Shown piece by piece: positions 48,872 to 60,500 of a stretch of 64,000 nucleotides of DNA; within the stretch, counting starts at the first letter, position 1; each line of letters opens with the position of its first letter. The stretch spans positions 9,546,501-9,610,500 of the forward strand of contig NW_025062476.1 in NCBI RefSeq assembly GCF_000002995.4, read 5' to 3'. Below the pieces are notes generated by a model that saw nothing but the letters and a program-made list of their open reading frames with translations, ran no database searches and was not told the DNA's origin. The translations under genes were made by a program, and so were the position numbers. This stretch comes from Brugia malayi. Its lineage: Eukaryota > Nematoda > Chromadorea > Rhabditida > Onchocercidae.

Positions 48872-50772
48872 TGTTATACATCCACCTGTTGTCAGTCATA
48901 CAGCCATTAACAATCAGATATAAGCGAATAAGTTTCATCCTTTAGTTAAGAAGTTTTGTAATACCTGAACTGTCACGCATATATCACAAGATAATTAAAT
49001 ATACGTTTTAGGATTATGCAAATATTTAATTATTTATAACTGCTGAAGTAAATAAAGAGTAATTCATGTCACCAACATTCTTCTCCACTTCACTGAAACT
49101 TTAAACTCTATTGCGAACAAATCTTCTGAAGAATTTTATTTCTGTACCTTCTAGTATCTATAAGATTTCATTCAGTTGTTCTATTCCATTTCAATGTCGA
49201 GAATAAAAGTCCATTATCATTTCAAGTTCCAATATAATGCTTCATATTATAAAAAAAAGTATGAAAAAAATAAAGGAATATATTTAAAACTGAATCAAAT
49301 AAAGAAGTAAACTTTATTGTGGTTTAGGAAGTGTACATAAACAGGAATTGCGTTTCAAATGTAAAGTGCAGCATGCTTTGAGTTTTGATTTCATTATATA
49401 ATTATAAATAAAATGTTTATTTTATTAGTGCGGCGAATTAAAAAACCAAACAAGACAAGACGAAACAATTTGGATATAAACCTAATTAAGACTGGAATTT
49501 TTCGTTATCAAATTTCTGAGTACTTAATATTCATTTAAGGAAAACAATAAGTCATTGCGCCTATAGTTGGATGACAAATTGATTTATACTGGAAGCTTTC
49601 CTTTTCATTCAAACAAACTATTTACTTCATTAGTGCAGCGAATTAAAAGTTTATCAAAGCAAGAAATAAAATAATGTAAATTCTTAATTAAAAATTTCCT
49701 AATGGAAGTAGAATTTCGAGTGCAGCTTAAAATAGAAACAATTCATTGAATAGTTCTCAGTGCTATGAAATGGGACAAAAAGGGAAAGAGAAAGGTAGCT
49801 GATAGTATGTCTTATTATTTCGGTTAACTATTGACTTCGGTTCGACTTTTCTTGGGGATTCCGAACCAGGACTACATCTTTTTCTGACACTACCATACCA
49901 TAGTATAAAATAATCTATTTACAATATTCCGAATTTCAGGTGCTTGTAATAATAGTAAAAGTAAAGAGATTGCAGAACGCATACTGACAGCAGGAACCGG
50001 ATAAATCTATTCCAGATTGCTATTCCAGAAATACATTATGCTATTTGATTAAAATCAGTACTAATAGTGTAATGGATCGGGTATTTACATATTTGGAAGT
50101 TTAACCTTTCAAATTCTCATCGGCAGTTTTTATTTAAATAATTCAGTAAGTACTAAGATTCAGTAATTATCTTAATTGAGAAATGGAAGTAACTTTACTT
50201 TGTCAATATGTTTTTAAGTAAAGTGACGTATATGAATATGCATGAAAAGACGTATGAATTTGGATTTTGAAATGTAAAAGCGTGTGTCATATGCATAGGT
50301 TTGTGACGTCATATACAACACGTGAAATCAAGCGGACATACGTCATATCCATATGGCACAGAAACGTGTCATGTACTGTTCGTCAACAGAAAAAGTCGTG
50401 CAAGACAAGGGGAGCAAGGATCGCTCGTCCAGAATCGCACTTAGCCCGCGCACCTGGAGTGTACTCACGAGCGATTGGCGCTGAATTCATATACTTGAAC
50501 TTGACCTCAAGGACTCCTCCTCATCGAGCAGTTGTTCTCTGTCCTTTGGCGATGTTGTTTTAGTCTCTTTCTGCATTACCTTATATCAATTAACTATTTT
50601 AGAAGTGTAGTTAGTGTAACTTCCAGTAGATAAGCATTAATTATCATACAAAGATGTAGAAATTGATCGAGTTTTAGTCGTAAACATTGTTTTTGTCTTT
50701 ATACTATTTCTATAGATTAATTTTCATATCATTTTACTTATAGTTATTTTAACAGTAATTATTTGGGAAGGA
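48872..50772. other. Divergent intergenic region with a GC-richer patch
   Basis: Upstream region of both the minus-strand Rho-like gene and the plus-strand importin-like gene. It is mostly AT-rich. A patch at about 50290-50540 is richer in CG dinucleotides and contains a CRE-type palindrome. An open frame at 50267-50563 has no recognisable domain and is not annotated as a gene. Confidence 0.55.
50304..50311. promoter_or_regulatory. CRE-type palindrome TGACGTCA
   Basis: A perfect TGACGTCA, the consensus for CREB/ATF bZIP factors, lies about 460 bp upstream of the importin-like start codon. TGACGTA- or ACGTCA-like half sites lie near 50222 and 50341. Function is inferred only from the motif. 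Confidence 0.4.
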
Positions 50773-53700
50773 ATGAGTAAGAAAGGAAGAAACCACAGTC
50801 AAAAACACCAACTTTTCAAGCCATCAGTACGTGGCAAAAATATCCATTTTTGGGGCAATGAATGTGATGAAACTTCAGATGACGATAATTCATGGTACTC
50901 AGCTAAAACTGTGAATTGTAAGACATGCCTGAAACCGAAGTATGGACGTCGTAAGTTTGTCTGAAATAATTCTTTTTAGAAATATTTTGATAACTAACTT
51001 TTCTACATGATATATGCCTTGTAATTTTATTTTAAAATTTGCGAACTACCTTAATATATAGGATAACATGCACAAGCTTAGATAGCATATACATTTTTTT
51101 TAGTATTTCTACTCATTTATCCTTTAATTATCTACACTTTTCTTAAAACACTCCACTTTCAGATCCTAATAAACCAGTTGGCAAAGAAATTATAGAAATT
51201 TTCCGTAAAAAAAGACCGTCATTAGAAAATATTCAACGTGCTTTACAACTTCTCAATGTACTTGTTGACAACTTTCAATCACCAGTTGATGAGATATATC
51301 GTCAAAGTTTGGATGTGCTTTTGGTTCAGGGGATTCAATTTCAGGTTTATTCGTGATGTATTTTTTCTTAAAATAAAAATAAGATCAGCACTTCTTTTAT
51401 TACCAAGATCAGGAGTGGAAACCTACGATTTTCTATTTATTTTTCTCTACTTGTTACAATTTTGTGACAGTGCTTATTATATTATGTATTAATAAGTTTG
51501 CTGCAGAACCATACCATCCAGTATTATTCGATACATGCTTTGTCCATAGTTGTCGTACATATGGATGAAGATCAATTGAAAAGTTTGATACCGCGAGGAC
51601 TGTTGACAGGCCTTACAACTCTACTTCAAAGCGAAGTACTTCGCATCGTTCAGAAGGTATAGAATGTGACATATAGGTGATTTATAATTATGAACTAAAC
51701 TATGTTAGGGTTTTCAGTTAGTAAGATCGAAATTTCTAATCAGCTTCTTTATTAATCATAAAATAGTTCAAAGTATTACTAACATTGCAATAGCACAAAA
51801 CTCTGTTACGTGATGAATTTTCAGGCTATCGACGTTTGCTCGTCTATCACTATCAAAAGTGCTGCTATGCGCGACATCGTTGCAGTTTGTGGGTCATTGC
51901 ACATACGCGAATTGCTGTCGAAGCACTATCAAACGATTTCCAAAGAATTTGCACGCGTTGTCACAACCTTTCTGCAAGATTTGTGTAGTCCTAAGCCAGT
52001 CCCAGAATTCGTCTTGAAATATGTTGCCAGTAGTGCTCGTTATCTTTTGCGGCATGAGGTAGACTTCTTTTTCTAATGTATATTCTACCCGCAGGTAAAA
52101 TTGCCTTGAAAATTGCACATTTTTCTCGATTGTCAGCTCATCTTGCATTTTCTTGTCCATCTTAAACTTCCATCCTCTATCTGTAACGGATTGCTCAATT
52201 CTTGACAATGCTCGATTATTCTATAGACCGTTTTCTTATTCGAAAATCTCCTGAATATTCAACTAATATTAGTTGTAGTTAATCATTACAGTTTCTTTAT
52301 TTTACATGGAGTTCACGCTCTGCTAACTCTTTTCATGGCTTATTTTTGAAGTAACAAATGGTATTTAGGAGAACGAGATCCGAACAAGTGCTCTGAGAGC
52401 TATACTGAATGTGGTTACTAACAAGGATTTTACTCTCACTTTTGAAGATGATTATGTGGAGCTCATTATGAGATTTCTCGATAGTGCACGCAATAATGAA
52501 ATTAGAGCCTCGTTTAATATCATTGAAGTGTTTGCAAAACAAAACAACTGCAATACTGATGTAATTATTATTCGGAAAATCACTTTTTTTTATTTAAATA
52601 AGTTTGGTAGTTATACACTGTTTGGGATTTTTCGAGCGTTCCGCTGTCGACTTTTGAAGATTTCTAAATTTCGACCTCTCAGACATTTGGAGTAGCTATC
52701 TCTGCAGCGTGTTTATAAAAAAAAAAAATCACGAGATTTTTTTGATGAAAGCATGTTTCCGAATATAAATATCTTAGATTTTATAAGATGATAGTGCAAT
52801 AAAATAAAAGATGCATAAGCAAGCTAAAAGTATGTTTCCCACTTAAATTTATATCCGTATTATAGGCAATCGTTAAAGCAGGAATAATAAGAAAGTTCAT
52901 GTCTCTTCTTCAAAATATGTCTTTAAAGTATGGTCTTGATATTTGTGCAGTGATCACAAGTCTTCTGTCTAATAAGAAATACATAGAACCCGTGTTGGAA
53001 TCAGGATTTGTACTGTTGCTTCTTGGACTTATGGATCGGGTAAGTTACTATAATGAAATATTTTGAGAAAAGGTTGGTAAACTTGAGGGTAAGTAAGGAT
53101 CATCCAGAAAAAAGTATAATTAAAGAATGCATTTCATTAAAAGGGTAGATATAAAAAATCGAAATACAACAAAAAAATTTCAACGAACTTAAATCATAAT
53201 TCTTAAATGAATTTGTTATACGCATAACGCTTTGACAAGTTGCTGCATTTAACAGATAAATGTGCTACGAAGATTTTCTTTTTATTTTTGCTTAAAATAT
53301 CTCATCTTAAAGAAGCGGTTTGTAGTTTGTTTATTGCTTCCTTCGTATATTTTTAAGTAATGTGAGTGAAAGAGTAGCTGAGCTGTAGATGGATTGAAAT
53401 GAATTTGAGCTTTAAACTGAATCAGATTTTTCAGGGTTCTTCACATTACAAGAAAGAAGCATACAGAGCGTTAACATGCATGTGTAATAATCTTGAGCGA
53501 AAGAATGCCAGAACATTAGCTAATCGAACATACCTTGAAAAAATATGCAAAATTTTCAAAAGCGAGAATAATAGTTATATAGCATGTTCTCTTGGCCTTA
53601 TTAATTGCATGTTCAAAGCGTGTTCAAAGGGGAGAGCTAAAAGACGGTTAAGGATAGCAAAGGAATATATTAGGGTTCGTTGTTAAATGAAATTCTGTTT

Positions 53701-53932
53701 TTTAAATTATCATAGTTCGACCTCTTTAGAAATGTATATATGTAAACAGTATTATCGCAGTAAACTGCAAAATTTCGAACACCAATTAAAGTTTTGTGAA
53801 GTATATTTCTGTCCATTTCAGGAGTCGGAAGCCTTTGAACTTATTAGAGAATTTATGAACAGCGAATATTACAAAGTAAGAAGTTTGGCTGACAGAATAT
53901 ACAGTGAATATCTGACCGACGACATTCACTAA
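50773..53932 (+). CDS. Highly diverged importin-alpha-like ARM-repeat protein
   Basis: Eight exons in phase (50773-50950, 51163-51344, 51507-51656, 51825-52058, 52369-52560, 52866-53039, 53435-53674, 53822-53932) give 486 aa, near the usual importin-alpha length. The register of ARM repeats matches importin alpha: SAAMRDIVAVCGSLHIRELL corresponds to the FRDLV..GA..PLL segment, FLQDLCSPKPVPEFVLKYVA to the LSNLCRNK.P.P segment, and AIVKAGIIRKFMSLLQ and YKKEAYRALTCMCNN to later repeats. Importin alpha binds nuclear localisation signals and links cargo to importin beta. Two expected features are weak or absent: an arginine-rich importin-beta-binding segment (the N-terminus is only mildly basic and then acidic) and the Trp-x-x-x-Asn ladder that holds NLS side chains. 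A CxxC-like pair (CKTC) lies near residue 55. Another ARM protein is possible. Confidence 0.8.
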
Positions 53933-55695
53933 ACGATAATGGCGGGATGTAACGATATAAAGTGGGCCAAGCTACAGATCTTTAAAATCCAGAACTACGT
54001 TATCAAAGTTGGAGCGGTGAGAAATTTGTGGCAAGTATCGAAGAAAAACGACTCCTAGTTTATCGAAAAGAGACTTTTGTTTAATATCTAATTTTTTTTT
54101 TTGTTTGGAAAATCTGTATAAATTGTTAAATTGTTTATGCATTTTCTTTCTCCTCAATAGAAATACAAAGTAATAAACCATTGTTAAAATTATCATTAAA
54201 ATTGAAGAAACTGTTTGACCTGACTGGTTATGATGCAACAAGTGTTTTCTTCACTTATTATTGTTTTCCAGGTAAAATTATTGTTTCCATTTCTATTTCT
54301 TCTATTTGCTTTGTCTTCAAAATTCCCACACTTTAAAATTAATGATTCTTCAAATGCAATGTTTTCATTTACTACCAATGCTTAATTTTTGCTTCTGTTA
54401 CATTGAATCAAAGAATTGTTCTTTTAACAATCGTTCGAAATTTAACATTGGACTTCTCAAAATCGAAGAAGAATTCATTTTTATAACACTTATATTTAAG
54501 GAGTGCTTTTCACAATGCTTTGTTTTCTTGTTATACTGCTTAATTTCGAAATATTGTGGTACTCTCTTGGAAAAAATTGAATCAAAAGTTGTCTGTTTGC
54601 TTCTTTTGTTTTCAATAATTCTAATTGTTAATCTTCCTATCTATATTTATTTTTAATACGAATCATTTGACATATATTTATGTTCATCACAATTTTGCTT
54701 TCACTGCTGTCATTTTTCGGCTTTTTTCAGTATTCTGTAACATAAATCTGATCTTCCATTGTTTTTAAAATATTTTCTTGCTTCTTGCCAAAACAATCAC
54801 TTTTTTCACAATGAAGCCAAGTCCGTTTTATCAGGAAATAAAAAATTTTAATGGAAATGTAACCAATCATATGAAAGAAAATTTTTTACAAATGATAGCG
54901 ATTACTCGATCAAAGAAACAAAAGATGATTGTGAGCTACGGACTTTAAGAACTTTAAAATTGAAATAGGAACTCGGAAGCCGAAACTAATGAAGAGAAAT
55001 ACATCCTTGAACATCGTCCGGCCTATAAAGTTTTGCAGCGTAAGATAGAATAAGAATAGGCTATCATTTGAAATATTCATAATTAATTGTAGCAGAGCAG
55101 GACAACCAATCATTTTTACTATTCACATCTCTTAAGAATAACCTAAGATTTTCAAGAAATAAAATTCAAAAAGTAATTTATGATTTAGCATTTTTGTCAT
55201 TCAGTATAGGTTCATTTCGTTTTTATTAAATGAAAAGCCTTGCATATAAGATAAACTATAACAGTTTGCAACACTTTAGTGCAATTTTTTAGAAGAAATT
55301 ATAATAAGAAACAACTGAAACTATTAAATTTCTTCCGGATTACTCCTTTTTTGCAAATGAAGGATCCGGAATTGCTGTCGTACCAGAATCGCGAAAGGCA
55401 AAGAAATGTAAACCATTTTAAGGTTAAAGGAGAATATAATTCTCAGAATAATAAGAAACAATTCTACGAATCAGTTGAAACTGAATTTTATTGCGAATTT
55501 GGCAAGAACCGAATCAAAGTTTCTACTCGTTGTTTAATCTTTTTCCCACTATCATTCCATCGTTTGATTTAATTCTAAGTGTGTGCAACATTAGCAAATC
55601 TTACGCTTACATGTTTGACTCTTTAGAAAATTTGATAGGATCAACTCATTTTAAAATAGAACAAATCCAGGTCATAAGATGCATTGTTGTCTTAA

Positions 55696-55721
55696 GATCA
55701 ATATATATATATATATTGATC
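55696..55721. repeat. 26-bp perfect palindrome with (AT)n core
   Basis: GATCA and TGATC flank an alternating AT run, giving a perfect 26-bp palindrome at 55696-55721. Such AT palindromes can extrude as cruciforms and are common slippage products. No functional context was seen. Confidence 0.75.
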
Positions 55722-57340
55722 GTAAAGATAATTGTCGAATATCATTTGCTTTAGCGTTTCCTACTACACTACTGTTTCATAGTTGATTATCATATTTAAA
55801 TGTAAAGAATCCCTTGTTTATTTGAAGTGATAATGATATTGCTAGATACGGTAACTTCCTTTTGCTACCTTTTGGTAGGAGAGAATTATTCGTGAAGTTG
55901 ATATATTAAATTTATATACATTCCGTGAATGAAACATTACCGATATATCTCCTTTAAAAATATATCCTAAATGCAACGAAATTTTCAAGCCTATAATAGC
56001 ACTCTAGAAAGCTTTGTTGATTACTTTTTTGCTATATGGCACCTTAACTCTTTCTCTCTCTTTGTACATCATCACCACTAATGTCCTTCTATGGTGACAC
56101 GATCGATTCAACGCTGTCACATTCATTGATGATAAAGTCCTTCTATTTATGCCCCACTTTCCATATATTAAATTTATATATATCCTCAATATACTATTCT
56201 TATTGCTTATTTTGTTTAGAAGCATCATCTGCATTTATCACTTGATAATTGACTTTTGATTTCCGATTATTAGCACAACAGTTCTTATCGATCCGCTCCT
56301 TTCCCATTTTATTAAAAGGTTTTTTTCTAGTAACTGTACGACATAATCAAGTACTGAATTGTATAATATTTCGATGCTAGCTGAGACATTTTCAATTGTG
56401 AGGAATTTTTTTGAAATAAATCTAAGCAATTTTACCTGATCAAAGTGCCAGTGTATTGGATATTAAGTTAACTATTTAAATATGGACATACACGCTATGT
56501 GATATTGAATAGGTTGACACTGACATATGACATTAGATATTATTGAAGAAAATGATAAATGGTTGCTCATTCCTGTGGAATAATATGCATCACTACAAAT
56601 AGTTCACTGTCTTGGCAGAAATTTATATCAAAAATTCAGTTAAAGATACGAAAAATGCAGGAGAAGACGAAAGAGATTCACCCATCGGTAAAATAACTAT
56701 TTAAGAATGATTGTCTCAGAAGCAATTATTTGTAACAATAATTATGCTAAGCATCGCATTCTCCAGTTGACTTGTCAGCTCGACTTTTCTGCTTCTTTTT
56801 CATTGATTGTGAAATAAATATATTTCAATGACTTCAATCTGTTCAATCAGTTTTATTCATTTATCTCATTTGAATATGTTATCGCGTGGGTCATGTTTCT
56901 TTTCCTGTTAATATCCTCTAAAAATGACTGCGACATAATATTGTGACATAATGATGTTCAGAGAAGTGGGATATATTTTCGAGACTTGAAATGGACTGAA
57001 ATGTAATTTCCATCTGTGACTGACTGAAATATTTCATTCAATCAGTTCTTTTTCAAAACTACACATAATCGAGCGAAAAAAAAGATCCAAAATCTTTCAA
57101 TCGACTAAGTGAATGAAAATGCTGGTAATTACTTTTAGAATTTTCCTTCAGAAAATCGTAAAGTAAAACAGGTAGTCATTACTTAATGAAGCATTGAATG
57201 ATAATTCAATTTTGACGTAAAATGTTGTAAAAGTTACTACTTCAAGTTTCAATCACTTTAATATTTCATGAATACAAGTGTATAATTACCCTGATCGATT
57301 ATTTAATGTAAAAAATATCTAAGGAAATCAGTTAGCAGTA

Positions 57341-57414
57341 TACTCATGCGACACATATACCCATACTTTGAACGTGTTCTTACTCATGCGACACATATAC
57401 CCATACTTTGAACG
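57341..57414 (+). repeat. Perfect 34-bp direct repeat with 6-bp spacer
   Basis: The sequence beginning tactcatgcgacacatatac and ending actttgaacg occurs at 57341-57374 and again, identically, at 57381-57414, separated by tgttct. It ends about 107 bp upstream of the transporter start codon, so it lies in the promoter or 5' UTR. Confidence 0.9.
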
Positions 57415-57520
57415 CTTCACTTTTAAATGATTATGTATTTTGTTTCAGCATTTTCATTGAAATGCTTTTTGCAATCATTGCTTCGTATCAGTATTAACAC
57501 AGAAAATATCGTACATAATA

Positions 57521-60500
57521 ATGGTCACTCTTGGAGAAAGTTTCTTTCGTTTAAAGACGATTAAAAATGTGAATGTTATGGAAACACGGCTGAAGCGATG
57601 CCTCACTATAACTGATATTACACTTCTTGGTGTTGGCCATATGGTTGGAGCCGGTATATATGTTTTGACCGGTGGGTAATCTTTTCGGCTACTTCTTTAT
57701 TCTTTCCATCAAAGTGTGCAATTTTATTTATTCTTGAAGAAAATTAAATGTTTCGCAATTTCTGTAAAAATTTGTTACAAATTTTTACGACATGATCTCT
57801 TCAAAAAGGGAAATTCTAATTTTGAATTTTATATTTAGAAGCTTCCAATGCTTAGAATCTAAATCACACTATTAATTACAAATAATTATAGAATTTATGT
57901 TCGGCACATAAATCAAAAATAACAAATATAAAGTAAAAAACATTTTCTTTAAAATATTCTAAAAAGGAAGTACTTTCGGTCATTTATCCATGAGTACCTT
58001 TGATTCGTTTAATCTTCACAGTCCATCACATCGAAACCAATTATTGTTTCTTCCAGCGATATATACGTTGTTGTTTAATCATTTACAAAATTTTCTTCTC
58101 GCTCTTTAATTCAATCTTCCACTGATCTTATCAGATTTATCGATATTTTACCTTCCGTCTTTCTTTCAGTCATGAGATTAAAATTTTTGTAAAATTAGGG
58201 ATATGAACGGAGAAAGACCAAAAGAATTACATAACTTCAACAAGTAATCAAAAGAACAAGCTTGGCGCAATGCTTTGAAAATAAAAAGCTTATATTTCTT
58301 AGCGGAAAAAAGTGAATTGTGAAAGAAAGCAAAAAAAAAAATCATCTAAACTCAATTAACAATAACTAAGTTTTGCTGAAATGAATTAATCTTGAAGAAA
58401 ATATAAAGAGTAAAACTAAGAATGGAGCGTTATTTCCGTTCACAAATTGATGTAATCAGCTATGATAACTGATAAAATTATATCTGAAATACATACACAA
58501 GCTAACAATACTCATGGTATTAGCTATGATTAAATATTTAAGGTTCTTTCTTGCAATCATAATTAACAAAAAGTTCCTCTTTGCTTATTAAAATTAATTA
58601 GTCACCACATTATAACTCTTATCACTTTGCCACATCATTGATTTCTTCCTAAAGCCTTCTATTAATTTCAAAGAATGATTGAAGAAAAGGTTAGATTTTG
58701 AATACTACTTTTCTTAATAAATGGACGATTCTTCTACTTTATGGTTGAACAAGCTCAAGCAGAGAAAAATTCTGATTTAATTAAAAATGGGACATTCTGC
58801 TTGTGGATTGTCATCAGTTTTAGATTTCAGTTGGTATCTACACTCAGATGTAATAATTTTTTATATCTGAAAAAATAAACACGAAGAATGCTATGATAAT
58901 ATGTTAATGTTTTCAGGTTCTGTGGTTCGTAACATCGCTGGGCCTTCCATTGTGATATCGTTTGCACTAGCTGGATTTGCATCATTCCTCTCTGCATTAT
59001 GTTACGCAGAATTTGGCGGAAGGTTGAACTGAAATAAATTCAATGATTTAACTGAAATTGTTTTTAAAATTCCACATTTGAAGCAGTTTGATCATATTTA
59101 GATTGACGCATATCATATTGAAATTTATTAGATAGAAATGTATTTAATTTTTTACGTGGACAATTCTTACCATAAAAAAAAATGCTCAAGCTGAATGTAT
59201 ACGATGATATCAATATTTCTACTGTCATTTTTCAACTTTATAAACTTTCAGATTTCCAAAAGCGGGCAGTGCTTATACTTATGTGTACATCGGTGTTGGT
59301 GAATTATGGGCATTTGTTGTTGGATGGAATATCATTCTTGAACACATGCTTGGTGCTGCAGGTGAAATCTTTTAAGCACTATTGCGCTTCCCTTTCGGTT
59401 ATTGTTTTGTTTATTTTCGAGTTTATACCCAAGTGTTTCTTTTCCAGCAGTGGCTCGATCATGGTCTGGTTATTTGACATCTCTAGTTGACGGCTCTCTC
59501 AAAAATTCAAGCATTGTTACCATCGGACATTTTGATGTTTGTTTGATTATTGTAATCGAAAATTTGCAAATCCAAACAATTGATGATTCAGTGATAGCAG
59601 CATTACTTTTGCATTACTTGTATTACATTTGGGTGGTAAGCTAAGCCATCTTATAAACAATTTTTTTAGCAGTCATTTTTCGCTGACTCTCCAGATCTGA
59701 TCGCATTTTTGGCAGTTGTAGCAGTTGCAGTATTTACTGGTCTTGGCTCGAAAACATCCACTAATTTCAATTCTTTATTCACAATAATCAACATGCTGGT
59801 AATTTCCTTGATAATTTCAACATTTCAAATCTTTACTATTATTCGACATGCTAAATTTCTGCAGGTTATTGCATTTGTGGTTTGTTATGGATTTACATTC
59901 GCAGACTTTACACTTTGGTCTGTTTATAAAGTTGACTCTGCAAAATCCTCCTTCTTTCCATACGGTATTGGTGGTACCTTTGCTGGAGCTGCAAGTTGTT
60001 TTTTTGCTTATATTGGCTTTGATGGTTTAGCAACTGCTGGCGAAGAAGCTTCCGGTAAAGTCAAGAAAAGCTATTTTATTAATATATCATTCATTGCAAG
60101 AAGATTCTCACATAAATGAAACAGGCGCAAATGAGTATTGTTACTTTTCATTTTCATTTGTCCATTTAATTTCTCATATTAATGAAATTTTCAATTTAAA
60201 AAATTAAAAAGCTTTTTAATGTATGACCTGTAATTTAGACCCAGCTCGAACAATACCTTTAGCGACATTTATATCGATGTCTATCGTAACAGTGGCTTAT
60301 ATTCTGATGGCTTCAGCATTAACTTTAATGGTTCCGTTTTGGAAGGTGATTAGCACAGTTCTTTTCAATTTTCTTTTAAGTTTAATAAATTTGAAAACAA
60401 ATAAATATTTTAAAGTAGGAAGTAGAAATTGACGAATTCTTCCTGAGTATCATTTAAATTATGTTTCACTAGGGAACTTATTTCATAGGTAAATCCTACA

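Larger units (their letters stand above)
53933..57520. other. Intergenic, no gene seen
   Basis: 3.6 kb between the importin-like stop and the transporter start. Open frames such as 54306-54656 and 55279-55572 lack domain or splice support. Structures noted are a 26-bp perfect palindrome at 55696 and a 34-bp direct repeat at 57341. Confidence 0.6.

Noticed and set aside
50267..50563. 98-codon open frame in the CG-richer patch
   Set aside because: The composition is arginine-rich from CG content; there is no recognisable domain and no splice continuation. More likely promoter or leader sequence.
55279..55572. 97-codon plus-strand open frame
   Set aside because: Low-complexity K/N/F-rich translation with no signal peptide, domain or credible exon partners.
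55696..55721. AT palindrome as a possible replication origin or regulatory site
   Set aside because: It is mostly an AT microsatellite with short flanking complementarity, so function cannot be argued from it.
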